A stretch of 29,466 nucleotides of DNA from an uncultured Corynebacterium sp. (GTDB taxonomy: Bacteria > Actinomycetota > Actinomycetes > Mycobacteriales > Mycobacteriaceae), in contig CAMIFC010000026.1 in NCBI GenBank assembly GCA_946220775.1, forward strand, positions 1 to 29,466. Direction: 5' to 3'. The notes under the pieces are model-generated. The model was given only the letters and a program-made list of their open reading frames with translations, was not told where the DNA came from and made no database searches. Position numbers and translations under genes: made by a program. This document shows positions 1 to 8,570 of the stretch, piece after piece. Within the stretch, counting starts at the first letter, position 1; each line of letters begins with the position of its first letter.

Positions 1-85
1 CGGGTGACGAGCCAGGGGGTGGGCATTCGACTCCTTGATGGCGGGTGCGTTGGTTTAGGGGCGGCGGACCCGCCGCACGAAACGC

Positions 86-147
86 AAAATCTCCAACACG
101 ACTCTGACAGAAACGGGGTAAAGCGTTCGAGTCGTGTTGGAGATTTT
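86..147. repeat. 62-bp perfect hairpin, possible bidirectional terminator
   Basis: Two 19-bp arms (86-104 and 129-147) are perfect reverse complements around a 24-nt loop. The outer ends are AAAA and TTTT, so each strand gives a stem followed by a T run. It lies downstream of the minus-strand gene ending at 214, which fits a terminator. The loop is long for a classical intrinsic terminator, and the perfect arms resemble the hairpin repeats near 27.9 and 29.4 kb in design but not in sequence, so a small dispersed element is also possible. The rest of 1-213 shows no gene I can support. Confidence 0.6.
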
Positions 148-213
148 ACCGCCCTCGTTTTTGGGCGGGCCCGAGACGGGCCCGATCCGGTCGCACCGGA
201 CTAACCGGGCGGA

Positions 214-1992
214 TTACAGGCGGTGACGGCCACCTTCATCATCGTCGGAAGCAGCGGTGTCCTCTGCCTTGTCAGCAGCCTTACCGGCAGCGTTGCCAGT
301 GGTCTTACCGCTAGCCTTGCTGTTGGTCTTCTTGCTCTCGGTAGTCTTCTTGGCGACCTTGGACTGGTCCTTCTGGGCCTTCTTCTGCTCAGCCTTGGCT
401 TTTTCCTCGCGAACCTTGGCGTCGGCCTTGTCGGCGGCGTTCTCGGCGCTGGCCTTCGCTTCCTCGGCCTTGTCCGCGGCAGCTTCCTTGGCGTCTGCGG
501 TCTTCTCCGCGGCCGCATCCTTCACGTCGGCAGCCGCTTCCTTGGCATCCTCGGCCTTGTCTTCCGCATCGTCCTTAACCTCGGCGGCCTTGTCAGCGAC
601 AGCATCCTTGGCGGCGGTTGCTGCTTCCTTTGTCTTGTCGACAGCCTCCGCAGCCGCGGCCTTTGCCTGCTCTGCCTTTGGCTTCGCGGCGGCGCCCTTC
701 GGGGAGCCGTCGTAGTCGGATGCCTTTGGCGCGGACTGCGCTGGCTGATTCTTGCGTGGGAGGAAGACCTTGGCCACCACCGCGAGGACCACGAGGGCCA
801 AGATCCAGCGCAGCAGTCCGCCCTTACGCTTCTTATCCTTCTTCTTCCGGAGCTTCTCGGCCTTCTTTTCAGCCTTCTTGTTGATGCGGTCGGCCTTCTT
901 CTGGCCGCGCTTGCTCAGCTCGCGGGCATCCTTGCGTGCCTGCTTGGCGTTCTTTTTCGCGTTCTTGCGGGTCTGCTTCAGGCGCTTTTCGCCCTTCTGT
1001 TGCAGGTCCTCGGCGTATTTCTGTAGTTCGCCGCCGAATTCGCGTCCGCGATCCTGCCAGTCGGACGCCAATCCCTCCAACTCATGACCAACATCCGCAC
1101 CGATGACCTGTGCCTGCTTCCAACCATCGCGGAGCTGGGATTCCAGCTGGTCGCCGGTCTTCTTTGCTTGGCGCTTGCTCTTTGCAGCCTGCTTCTTGGC
1201 CTGCTTTTGTGCCTTCTTGAGACGCTTCTGTGCGCGACGGTCTGCGCGCTTGCGGGCCTTTTCGCCTTCCTTCTGGGCGGCTTCGCGGGCTGCGTGGGAG
1301 GCGTGGGTGGCACCTTCCCATAGTTCTTCAGCGGCGGCTTTGGCTCCGGCACCACCGGCGGCTAGTGCGCCGTAGACGGTGCCGGCGACGTGGCGCTGGC
1401 GCTTTTCATCGGTGACGGCGTCGCGGGCTTCGGTCCACTGGCTGTCGACTTGCTTGCCGAAGTCCTGGGCGCGCTTCTGGGCATTCTTCTGTGCCTTCTT
1501 CGCCTGCTTGCGGAACTTCTTGGAGTTCTTCTTGCCCTGCTTCAGCAAGTCGTCGGCGGATTCGTTGACGCGGTTGCGGGTGTCTTCAGCGAAGCCCACG
1601 GCGTCCTCCTTTGTTAGTAGCGGTTGGTTCTTAATGCTCTTAGCTTCGTCTCTGGCTTGTTCGGCCGAGGTTTCTAGTGGGTTGGCGAAGCGGCTTGTCG
1701 GCGTGTTTCCTGCTTCCTCGGCAGTCGCTGCGACGTGTGCGGCGTGCAGTGCGCGGGCTTTATCCAGTGCGGCTGCCGCGCCGTCTTGTTTGCGCAGTTG
1801 TTCTGCCACTGCGCGGATGTGGGCTGGCGAGTCGCGGAGCATGGCTTCGCGTTGCTCGTCGGTCACCACGGTGTTTCGCATGGCGTCCAGCGCGTCGAAG
1901 TGTTCGCGCTGCTTGCGTTGGGCGCGTTCCTTTTGGGCGTTCCGTGCCTGCTTCGCGATACGCAGTGCAAAGCTGAGCGTGCTGGGGTTCAT
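214..1992 (-). CDS. Ala/Lys-rich coiled-coil single-pass membrane protein, unknown function
   Basis: The product has 592 residues and I do not recognise a named family. Residues 1-385 are extremely rich in Lys, Arg, Ala and Gln (many KKAQKQAKK-like runs) and should form long, basic coiled coils. One hydrophobic helix lies at about residues 391-410 (LLRWILALVVLAVVAKVF). The tail after it is made of Ala/Lys/Asp/Glu repeats of the KEAAADKAEEAK type, reminiscent of LEA or apolipoprotein-like amphipathic helices. A strong ribosome binding site, AGGAGG, lies just upstream of the ATG (2003-2008). The basic half could bind nucleic acid or acidic envelope polymers, but that is inference from composition only. 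It is divergent from ppiA. The frame is supported by the strong composition and the RBS; overlapping + strand ORFs are shadows. Confidence 0.85.
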   Translation of the reverse strand: MNPSTLSFALRIAKQARNAQKERAQRKQREHFDALDAMRNTVVTDEQREAMLRDSPAHIRAVAEQLRKQDGAAAALDKARALHAAHVAATAEEAGNTPTSRFANPLETSAEQARDEAKSIKNQPLLTKEDAVGFAEDTRNRVNESADDLLKQGKKNSKKFRKQAKKAQKNAQKRAQDFGKQVDSQWTEARDAVTDEKRQRHVAGTVYGALAAGGAGAKAAAEELWEGATHASHAAREAAQKEGEKARKRADRRAQKRLKKAQKQAKKQAAKSKRQAKKTGDQLESQLRDGWKQAQVIGADVGHELEGLASDWQDRGREFGGELQKYAEDLQQKGEKRLKQTRKNAKKNAKQARKDARELSKRGQKKADRINKKAEKKAEKLRKKKDKKRKGGLLRWILALVVLAVVAKVFLPRKNQPAQSAPKASDYDGSPKGAAAKPKAEQAKAAAAEAVDKTKEAATAAKDAVADKAAEVKDDAEDKAEDAKEAAADVKDAAAEKTADAKEAAADKAEEAKASAENAADKADAKVREEKAKAEQKKAQKDQSKVAKKTTESKKTNSKASGKTTGNAAGKAADKAEDTAASDDDEGGRHRL

Positions 1993-2141
1993 GGGAAGCG
2001 GTTTCCTCCTGACCCGTTCTTGGGTTAGTTAGGGATATGTTCTCGTCGGAGCTTTGTTCGTCTTTTCACCAACACTTTCCATGATAGGCACTAAGTTATA
2101 GCCTTGCCGTGGGAACGGTTTTCCGGTTCATCGCAGCGCCC

Positions 2142-2177
2142 TTCACATCGCGTATCGATGACGTACACTGGACGGCG
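2142..2177 (+). promoter_or_regulatory. Candidate promoter of ppiA, leaderless start
   Basis: A -10-like TACACT at 2164-2169 and a -35-like TTCACA at 2142-2147 are 16 bp apart. The -10 ends 7 bp before the GTG start at 2177 and there is no Shine-Dalgarno sequence, so transcription would begin at or next to the start codon. Leaderless mRNAs are common in corynebacteria. Confidence 0.45.
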
Positions 2178-2701
2178 TGACTAACAAGACTGCTACAGCA
2201 ATTCTGCATACCAATCAGGGCGATATCTCCATTGACCTTTTCGGCAATCACGCCCCGAAGACCGTCGAGAACTTCGTTGGTCTGGCTGAGGGTACGAAGG
2301 AGTACTCCCAGCCAAACGCTAAGGGCACGACCGAAGGCCCGTTCTACGATGGCGCGATCTTCCACCGCATCATCGATGGCTTCATGATTCAGGGCGGTGA
2401 CCCAACGGGCACCGGTCGTGGTGGCCCGGGCTACCAGTTCGAGGACGAGTTCCACCCGGAGCTGCAGTTCGACCGCCCATTCCTGCTGGCCATGGCGAAT
2501 GCTGGCCCAGGCACCAATGGCTCCCAGTTCTTCATCACGGTGACGGCCACCCCGCACCTGAACAACCGCCACACCATTTTCGGTGAAGTGACGGATAAGG
2601 AGTCCCAGAAGGTCGTCGCGAAGATCGGTCGCGTCGCTACTGACCGCATGGATCGTCCGCACGACGATGTCGTCATTGAGTCCGTGGAGATCAAGAAGTA
2701 A
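2177..2701 (+). CDS. ppiA: Peptidyl-prolyl cis-trans isomerase A (cyclophilin type)
   Basis: This 174-residue protein is a single cytoplasmic cyclophilin domain with no signal peptide. It catalyses cis-trans isomerisation of Xaa-Pro bonds during folding. Family hallmarks are visible: the catalytic-arginine segment FHRIIDGFMIQGGDP, the FEDEF segment, LLAMANAGPGTNGSQFFI and HTIFGEV. The length is normal for actinobacterial PpiA. The start is GTG at 2177 without an RBS, placed right behind a -10-like element. The gene opens the conserved oriC-proximal block and is followed 9 bp later by the rhomboid gene, so the two are probably co-transcribed. Confidence 0.96.
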   Translation: MTNKTATAILHTNQGDISIDLFGNHAPKTVENFVGLAEGTKEYSQPNAKGTTEGPFYDGAIFHRIIDGFMIQGGDPTGTGRGGPGYQFEDEFHPELQFDRPFLLAMANAGPGTNGSQFFITVTATPHLNNRHTIFGEVTDKESQKVVAKIGRVATDRMDRPHDDVVIESVEIKK

Positions 2702-2710
2702 CTTCCCACC

Positions 2711-3418
2711 GTGAATCCACGCGCAATTCCTGCCATTACCTCGTTTATTGGCGTTAATGCGCTGGTGTTCTTGGTGATGATTGGCCAGGCCCTGTTTCAT
2801 GGGTCTGGCCTTCGTTCTTTCGATAAGCCCCTCATCGACCGCCGCAATATCGGCTGGGATTTATTACTGTCCTCGGGCCATATGTCGGAATATGGTCAAT
2901 GGTGGCGCGCAGTGACGTCCTCGTTTGTTCATTTGGACGCCAGCCACCTGATCTTCAACCTCCTCGCACTGTTATTCATCGGCCAGGCCGTGGAACGAAC
3001 CCTAGGATCCGCAGTCACCGTGTGGGTGATGATCGGAGCGATCGGGTGGGGTTCGATCACATGCTTGATCATGCAGCCGAACGCGATGATGGGTGGGGCA
3101 TCCACTGTGGTGTACGGCCTGATGGCGGCGCTGGTGGGCATCAAGCTCGCTGCCCGGGAGCAGCTCGTATCCGTCGCAGTGATGGTGGCGATTTACTTCG
3201 CGTGGTCGATGTTTACGCCGGGAGTGTCCCTGTGGGGGCATGTTGGTGGCTTCATCGGCGGTAGCGTGGGCTACCTCGCCGCGGGTGGGCTGCGCCCTGC
3301 GTTGGGACTCCGCGCAGTGTTGGGGGATCATCAGCACACAGCAATATCCCCAGCCACCAAAGCTGGGGTGGCTGGGGTGCTGTCGATTATTGTGGCGGCA
3401 GCGGTTGGCGTCCTATAA
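2711..3418 (+). CDS. Rhomboid family intramembrane serine protease
   Basis: The product has 235 residues and several membrane helices. The rhomboid catalytic dyad is present: Ser131 in GGASTVVYG and His177 in WGHVGG, plus the conserved HxxxN pair (His79 and Asn83 in HLIFN). Such enzymes cleave substrates within the membrane; its substrate here is unknown. It starts with GTG and lies 9 bp after ppiA. Orthologues sit at this place in other actinobacteria. Its stop codon overlaps one copy of the dispersed octamer (3406-3413), and an imperfect hairpin follows. Confidence 0.93.
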   Translation: MNPRAIPAITSFIGVNALVFLVMIGQALFHGSGLRSFDKPLIDRRNIGWDLLLSSGHMSEYGQWWRAVTSSFVHLDASHLIFNLLALLFIGQAVERTLGSAVTVWVMIGAIGWGSITCLIMQPNAMMGGASTVVYGLMAALVGIKLAAREQLVSVAVMVAIYFAWSMFTPGVSLWGHVGGFIGGSVGYLAAGGLRPALGLRAVLGDHQHTAISPATKAGVAGVLSIIVAAAVGVL

Positions 3419-3447
3419 AAATGGCCGCAAAAACTGGCGGCATAAAA
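3414..3447. terminator. Terminator-like hairpin between convergent rhomboid gene and crgA
   Basis: GCCGC (3424-3428) pairs with GCGGC (3437-3441), extended by ATG/CAT across a one-base bulge. It is flanked by TATAAAAA on the left and ATAAAA on the right. Read on the minus strand this gives a stem followed by a T run, so it most clearly suits termination of crgA. Confidence 0.5.
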
Positions 3448-3460
3448 CCGGCGGGTGGGG

Positions 3461-3739
3461 CTACTTCCAGCCCATCGTCATGAGCAAACCGACGATGAAC
3501 AGCCCGAATCCGATGAGGTAATTCCAGGGGCCGAGCTCCATCATCAGTGGGATGCTCTCGCCCGCGATGTAGTTGACGACCAACCAGGCCAGGCCGAGCA
3601 GCATCAGGCCAAGCATGATCACCAAGTACCACCGCGGGGTGCCGGAAGAGTTGAGCTTCACTGGCGTGCGGCGATCCACCCCGGAATTCGCGTTGGAATT
3701 GAAGTTCTCGTCGGGGCTAGTGATCTTGGATTTTGGCAT
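3461..3739 (-). CDS. crgA: Cell division protein CrgA
   Basis: This 92-residue protein has a polar N-terminus and two C-terminal membrane helices (RWYLVIMLGLMLLGLAWLVV and a helix beginning PWNYLIGFGLFIVGLLM), the architecture of actinobacterial CrgA. Family members bind FtsZ, FtsQ and penicillin-binding proteins at the septum and help to stabilise the divisome. The conserved elements just before helix 1 and the NYI/GPWNYLIGFG segment support the call. A GAGGTG ribosome binding site precedes the ATG. Its place between the rhomboid gene and trpG is syntenic with M. tuberculosis. It is divergent from trpG, with about 98 bp between them. Confidence 0.93.
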   Translation of the reverse strand: MPKSKITSPDENFNSNANSGVDRRTPVKLNSSGTPRWYLVIMLGLMLLGLAWLVVNYIAGESIPLMMELGPWNYLIGFGLFIVGLLMTMGWK

Positions 3740-3825
3740 TCTTGCACCTCATGATCATGCCTTTTATGTTTCGGTTAACAGACGTATTCTAACAGCCTCG
3801 CTGCAGAGTGCCAGAATCTTAGCGG

Positions 3826-3838
3826 TACAATTCCCACA
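3826..3838 (+). promoter_or_regulatory. -10 element of the amidotransferase gene, leaderless start
   Basis: A near-perfect -10 hexamer TACAAT (3826-3831) ends 6 bp before the ATG at 3838, with no RBS between them. This predicts a leaderless transcript. I see no convincing -35. Confidence 0.5.
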
Positions 3839-4551
3839 TGCGCATTCTGGTCATCGATAACTTCGATAGCTTCGTCTACAACCTCGTCCAATACGTCGGC
3901 CAGCTCGGCTTCCATGGCGAGGATTGCGTGGTGTGGCGCAATAACGCGCCGGAGCTCGGGGGCGATGCAGGATTGTCCGACGATGCGCTGCGTGGCGTCC
4001 TTTCCGATTTTGACGCCATCCTGCTGTCACCAGGGCCGGGGGAACCCACCCAGGCTGGTCACTTGATGCAGGTCATCCGTGTCGCCATTGCGGCGGGGAT
4101 TCCACTGTTTGGGGTGTGCCTGGGTCACCAGGCGATTGGTCTGCACTTCGGGGCTCGCGTGGTGCGGGCGGGGGAGCTGTGTCACGGCAAGACATCTCCG
4201 GTGACCCACGATGGCACTGGTGTGCTGGCGGATGTGCCGAACCCGTTTACAGTCACGCGTTATCACTCGTTGACGGTTGAAGATGGTTCCGTGCCGGAGG
4301 AGCTGGTGATCACGGCGCGGGTGGCTTCTGATGATGCGGCCGCGGAACCCGGGATGATCATGGCGATGCGTCATTGTGAGCTGCCGATCCATTCGGTGCA
4401 GTTCCACCCGGAGTCTGTGATGACGCAATATGGCCACCGCATGGTCGCCAATTGGCTGATGGAGGCCGGGTTCGATATTGACCCGGCGCTGCTCAATCGC
4501 GTGGAGCAGGAGCAGCTCGCGGTGACGGGCGCGCTGACGGCGCAGGGCTAG
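3838..4551 (+). CDS. trpG: Aminodeoxychorismate/anthranilate synthase component II (glutamine amidotransferase)
   Basis: A class I glutamine amidotransferase of 237 residues. It hydrolyses glutamine and passes ammonia to a chorismate-using partner (PabB for folate or TrpE for tryptophan). The triad is visible: Cys94 in GVCLGHQAIG, His200 and Glu202 in HSVQFHPES; the oxyanion segment LLSPGPGEP is at 62-70. It stands alone next to cell-division genes rather than in a trp operon, as does the M. tuberculosis gene called trpG, so a role in p-aminobenzoate synthesis (PabA) is at least as likely. A leaderless start is suggested by the -10 element directly upstream. Confidence 0.93.
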   Translation: MRILVIDNFDSFVYNLVQYVGQLGFHGEDCVVWRNNAPELGGDAGLSDDALRGVLSDFDAILLSPGPGEPTQAGHLMQVIRVAIAAGIPLFGVCLGHQAIGLHFGARVVRAGELCHGKTSPVTHDGTGVLADVPNPFTVTRYHSLTVEDGSVPEELVITARVASDDAAAEPGMIMAMRHCELPIHSVQFHPESVMTQYGHRMVANWLMEAGFDIDPALLNRVEQEQLAVTGALTAQG

Positions 4552-4559
4552 TGCTGAGC

Positions 4560-4604
4560 CGGGGCGGCCGGTGCCGACAGTCCGCCGGTTCGGCGGCCGC
4601 CCCG
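4560..4604. terminator. GC-rich hairpin between convergent trpG and pknB
   Basis: An 11-bp perfect stem (4560-4570 with 4594-4604, GGGGCGGCCG type) with a 23-nt loop lies between the two converging stop codons. No T run follows, as in many U-less actinobacterial terminators. Confidence 0.55.
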
Positions 4605-4615
4605 CCCAACACCGC

Positions 4616-6784
4616 CTAAGGCAGTAGCTGGAACTCGTATACGCCGATGTCCACGGAGGACCGCTTGTCTGCGGCCTCGCCGGACGGCACGGACTGGGTG
4701 GCGATCAGGTCTACCTTGCTGATGTCTGGTGTCGGCACCTTGTGGCGAGTGATTTCCGCCGGGTTGCCTTCCCATCCCGCGGCGCGCAGGGCACTGATGG
4801 TCGAGGAGTACTTCTTACCAGTGAGATCCGGCATGCGGATCTGATTACCCTTCGACACGGACACGTCGACCGTGCTGCCGCGAGTAATGTAGCTGCCTTC
4901 GCCGTCTGCAGAGACTACTTGACCTTCGGGTTCCAGTGAATCCACATTGATGATGTTCACCTTGAATCCGGCGCCTTCCAGATTGCCGGTGGCGTCCTCA
5001 ACACTCTGCCCTGCGACGGTCGGGACGCGAACATCGCCCGGCCCCGTGGAAACGGTGATGGTGACTTTCGTGCCCTTGGAGACCTGTGACCCTTGAACTG
5101 GGGTTTGGGAGATGATCTCGCCGGCGGGGACATCGTCGCTGGTATCTTCCTTGACCTCTTGGTTCAGGGCTAGGCCTGCTTCCTTAAGCACGTTGGCGGC
5201 TTGCGAAGTGTTCTTGCCGGTTAGGTCGGGAACTTCCGTGATCTCCTTACCATTGGAAATCACCAAGGTGACCTGGGTTCCTGCAGGCACTGAACTATTT
5301 GCCGCTGGTTCTGTGCGAATTGCGTGACCGCGCGGAATTTCCGCGTGGGGACGCTCCGTCACTCGGATTTCTAGACCGAGGTCCTGTAGCTTCGCCTCGG
5401 CTTCATCTTGATTCAAGTCCTCGACGGACGGGATGCGAACATCCTGCGACACCGATGACGAGCCGTTCATCCGATCAGATTTCACATAGGCCCAGGTACC
5501 ACCGCCAACGAGTGCGAGGAGGGCGACGATAGCAATGATGGGAATCCACTTGCGGCGCCGTGGCTCCTTTTCATAGTCGTCATATTCGTCGTAATTGTCG
5601 TAATTGTTGTACCCCGGGTAGTTGTCGTACCCGTCGTAGTTTTCATAGTGATCGCCGTGGTCGACAGCGTCGCTGTGCGCGGTGTTTTCCCATTCGGAAT
5701 TATCCAACAAATGTGGTGGGTGGGAATCCTGCTGCATCGTGTGCGCCTCCGCTGCAGCGTCGGCAGCGCCCGCACCAGCAGCACCGGCAACACCAGCAGC
5801 GCCCACGGCTCCGGCACCGGCAGCGCCAGTACCAGCCGTACCGTCCATCCCGCCCCCGTGCTGCGGGCCGAGATTCCCATAGTCGCCAGACCCCATTCCG
5901 TCGGGGATGTGTGCCACCAGCGGTAGTTGATCTTCAGTGATTCTACGCAGGTCGGCGGCCATTTCGGCAGAGTCCTCGTACCGATCATCCGGGTTCTTGG
6001 CCATCGCGGTGATCACGATGGCGTCCAAACTATAGGCTTCGCGGTGCGATAGGTGCATGCCAGGAATCGTCGACGGGGGCGACGGTGTGTCCTGCACATG
6101 CTGGAATGCCACGGAGAAGGGGGATTCACCAGAAAACGGTGGCCTACCAGTGGTTAGTTCATAAAACACGCAGCCTGCGGCGTACACATCGGAGCGGGCG
6201 TCTGCAGACTGACCGCGTGCTTGCTCTGGGGAGAGGTATTGCGCGGTACCGATGACAGCGGCGGTTTGGGTCATCGCTGCTGAGGAATCAGACAAGGCCC
6301 GGGCAATGCCGAAGTCCATGACTTTCACTGCACCAGTGTTGGTGATCATGATGTTGGCGGGCTTGATGTCTCGATGGATGATGCCAGCTTCATGGGAGAA
6401 ATGCAGGGCGTCGAGGACCTGAGCCATCACGCTGGCAGCATCGTTGAGCTTCATCTTCCCCTGCTGTAGAACAATTTCTCGCAGGGTTTCGCCGTGGACG
6501 CGTTCCATAACGATGTAGGGAACTTCACCGGCGTTGTCAGGGGTCTGGCCTGTGTCATATACCGCAACGATGGCAGGGTGGTTCAGCTTGGCAGCGTTCT
6601 GGGCTTCGCGTCGGAAACGTTCGAGGAAGTTCTTGTCACGCGCCAAATCGGGACGCATCATTTTGATGGCGACGTCTCTACCAAGCAAGTCGTCAACCGC
6701 GGCGTAAACGTCGGACATTCCGCCGGTACCGATTTTTTCTTGCAAGTGGTATCGCCCACCGAGAACGGTGCCCTTGCGCTCCAT
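4616..6784 (-). CDS. pknB: Serine/threonine protein kinase PknB with four PASTA domains
   Basis: A 722-residue membrane receptor kinase. The kinase domain (about 10-275) has the glycine loop GTGGMSD, Lys41, the catalytic loop HRDIKPAN (Asp139), DFG at 157-159 and two activation-loop threonines (172 and 174), equivalent to the paired sites of M. tuberculosis PknB. A long linker follows, with an Ala/Gly run and a Tyr/Asp/Asn repeat (YDNYDEYDDYEKE type), then one membrane helix (WIPIIAIVALLALVGGG). Four extracellular PASTA repeats start at the RIPSVEDL, EVPDLTGK, RVPTVAGQ and RMPDLTGK segments; these bind muropeptide or lipid II in characterised members. The GGGAGG-like RBS before the ATG is good. 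It is the last gene of the operon, 113 bp after pknA. It controls peptidoglycan synthesis and division with PknA and Ppp. Confidence 0.96.
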   Translation of the reverse strand: MERKGTVLGGRYHLQEKIGTGGMSDVYAAVDDLLGRDVAIKMMRPDLARDKNFLERFRREAQNAAKLNHPAIVAVYDTGQTPDNAGEVPYIVMERVHGETLREIVLQQGKMKLNDAASVMAQVLDALHFSHEAGIIHRDIKPANIMITNTGAVKVMDFGIARALSDSSAAMTQTAAVIGTAQYLSPEQARGQSADARSDVYAAGCVFYELTTGRPPFSGESPFSVAFQHVQDTPSPPSTIPGMHLSHREAYSLDAIVITAMAKNPDDRYEDSAEMAADLRRITEDQLPLVAHIPDGMGSGDYGNLGPQHGGGMDGTAGTGAAGAGAVGAAGVAGAAGAGAADAAAEAHTMQQDSHPPHLLDNSEWENTAHSDAVDHGDHYENYDGYDNYPGYNNYDNYDEYDDYEKEPRRRKWIPIIAIVALLALVGGGTWAYVKSDRMNGSSSVSQDVRIPSVEDLNQDEAEAKLQDLGLEIRVTERPHAEIPRGHAIRTEPAANSSVPAGTQVTLVISNGKEITEVPDLTGKNTSQAANVLKEAGLALNQEVKEDTSDDVPAGEIISQTPVQGSQVSKGTKVTITVSTGPGDVRVPTVAGQSVEDATGNLEGAGFKVNIINVDSLEPEGQVVSADGEGSYITRGSTVDVSVSKGNQIRMPDLTGKKYSSTISALRAAGWEGNPAEITRHKVPTPDISKVDLIATQSVPSGEAADKRSSVDIGVYEFQLLP

Positions 6785-6897
6785 GTCCGACCTCCCTTTC
6801 CTTCTGCTTCGGCTGCTTTACTGGTGCTGGCCGGGTTTTCAGGCTGTGGCACCAGATCTTGTTGACACTTCTACCTTAGTGGTAATCGACCAGAGTA

Positions 6898-8568
6898 TTA
6901 CAGCACGCCGTTTTGCTGAACTCTGACGCCGTTGTTTTTGGTTTGACCAGGGGCGTTGCCCGAGTTCCCCGGTGGGTTTGCACCGGAGGCGGCAGTGGAC
7001 ACCCCTTCTTCGGCACCATTGGGCGGGATAGGAACGATGTTGTTTGCGGTCTGCCTATCTGTCGGGGCACCAGCACTAGTTGTTCCAACTGTGTCGTCAT
7101 CCTCATCCGGGAGGAGTGCATCGCCCCAGCTCGGGAACGGGTTTTCTAGTGAGGGATCCTCCGTGTCCCCAGCCGTCGTGGGGGCCTGTGGCTCTGGTTC
7201 CCGCTGTTCGCTGGTGCTTGGCAGGCTTTCCTGGGAAGTATCCGTGGTGCGTTCGCTGGTGCTGGGCTCGGGGTTGGTTTCGGGGGTGTCCTCGATGATG
7301 GGGGGCTCGTATGTCTCCCAGTTGTCCGTGGTCGGTTCCTCGGGGACGCTGGATTCGGTGGTCACTTCGTTGGTGATGGTCGTGGTTTCCTGCTCTGGCA
7401 TGTTCTGATTGGTGCCGGAAATTAGGAGGTAGCCAACTAGTCCTGCCGCCAATATGGAGAGCACCGCGATGGCGATCCATGGTCCGCGTCCGTTCTTTTG
7501 CGGTTGCACCTCTTCCGTCGCCTTTTTCTTTCGGACGCCACCCTCTGCAGGTCCTTGCTCCGGAGGAACGGCGGTGCCGCGACCGACTGCGACTTGGCTG
7601 AGTTGTCCGCGGGCGTCATCGCGCGGGGTAGCGGCCGCGAAGTTATCCGTGGGCGCTGGGTTGCCATCCGCCGGGTTGGGCAGTTGTGGGCGCGGTGCCG
7701 CATGGCCTGCGGCGACGGCGATGGCAGCTTGGGTGAGCTCAGCGCCGTTGGCGTAGCGGGCTTCTTGGTTTTTTCGGAGGCATACGTTCACGAGGCCCTG
7801 CACATTGGGGCTGACCTGTTCCGGCAGGGGCTTGGGCTTTTCGGTGATGTGCTTGATCGCGACGGAGACGGAAGATTCACCACGGAACGGGCGGCGTCCT
7901 GAAAGAACTTCGTAGGCGACCACGCCGAGTGAGTAAATATCGGACGCCGGGGTAACTTGCTGTCCTTGTGCCTGTTCAGGGGACACGTATTGCGCAGTAC
8001 CGACCACCATGCCGGTGCGGGTGAGGGGAACGGCTTCGGCTGCCTTGGCGATGCCGAAGTCAGTGATTTTGACGACGCCTTCGGGGGTGATGAGCATGTT
8101 GCCCGGCTTGATATCGCGGTGAACCATGTTGGCCGCGTGGATGGTGGCGAGGCCGTTGGCTGTTTGGCGAATGATGTCCAACGCCATGCTGTCGGGAAGC
8201 ACGTGTTCCCGCCGCAGAATATCGGCCAGGGTTTCGCCCTTGATGTATTCCATGATGATGAAGCAGAACACGGAGCCACCGTCCGCGACTTCGCCATAGT
8301 CATAGGTTGCGACGACGTTTTCAGAGTGGAAGTCCTCTGCAGCGTGGGCTTCATTGCGGAATCGCGTGCGAAATTCCGGGTTATCGGTGAACTCTGGTTT
8401 GAGGACCTTCACTGCCACATCGCGTTGTTCCTTGGTATCGCGGGCCAACCACACGGTGGCCATGCCACCGCGGCCGATGATCCAGCTCAGCTGGTAGCGC
8501 TCGCCCAGTAGGTGTTGGGTGCGTTCGAAATCAGTTCGGTCAGGTTGGGGTGTGGGGTGATCTGGCAT
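6898..8568 (-). CDS. pknA: Serine/threonine protein kinase PknA
   Basis: A 556-residue kinase. The catalytic domain (about 25-285) shows GRGGMATVW, Lys54, HRDIKPGN (Asp152), DFG at 170-172 and activation-loop Thr183/Thr185. A hydrophobic helix (WIAIAVLSILAAGLVGYLLI) then leads to a long Pro/Thr/Ser/Glu-rich extracellular tail with no PASTA repeats, which distinguishes PknA from PknB. The juxtamembrane GGVRKKK segment coincides with a copy of the T-tract plus GGACGCCA element. The start codon lies 2 bp after the pbpA stop, so the two are translationally close. Known targets of PknA in corynebacteria and mycobacteria include division and cell-shape proteins. Confidence 0.95.
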   Translation of the reverse strand: MPDHPTPQPDRTDFERTQHLLGERYQLSWIIGRGGMATVWLARDTKEQRDVAVKVLKPEFTDNPEFRTRFRNEAHAAEDFHSENVVATYDYGEVADGGSVFCFIIMEYIKGETLADILRREHVLPDSMALDIIRQTANGLATIHAANMVHRDIKPGNMLITPEGVVKITDFGIAKAAEAVPLTRTGMVVGTAQYVSPEQAQGQQVTPASDIYSLGVVAYEVLSGRRPFRGESSVSVAIKHITEKPKPLPEQVSPNVQGLVNVCLRKNQEARYANGAELTQAAIAVAAGHAAPRPQLPNPADGNPAPTDNFAAATPRDDARGQLSQVAVGRGTAVPPEQGPAEGGVRKKKATEEVQPQKNGRGPWIAIAVLSILAAGLVGYLLISGTNQNMPEQETTTITNEVTTESSVPEEPTTDNWETYEPPIIEDTPETNPEPSTSERTTDTSQESLPSTSEQREPEPQAPTTAGDTEDPSLENPFPSWGDALLPDEDDDTVGTTSAGAPTDRQTANNIVPIPPNGAEEGVSTAASGANPPGNSGNAPGQTKNNGVRVQQNGVL

Positions 8569-8570
8569 GG

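Noticed and set aside
223..1026. Long + strand ORF opposite the Ala/Lys-rich gene
   Set aside because: It is the antisense shadow of a Lys/Ala-rich frame (Leu/Gly/Phe-rich nonsense), with no RBS; the minus gene has a strong RBS.
4012..4020. TTTTGACGCCA and other near matches (16373, 17741, 27680, 21066) as further octamer copies
   Set aside because: They differ by one base within the core; only exact copies were counted.
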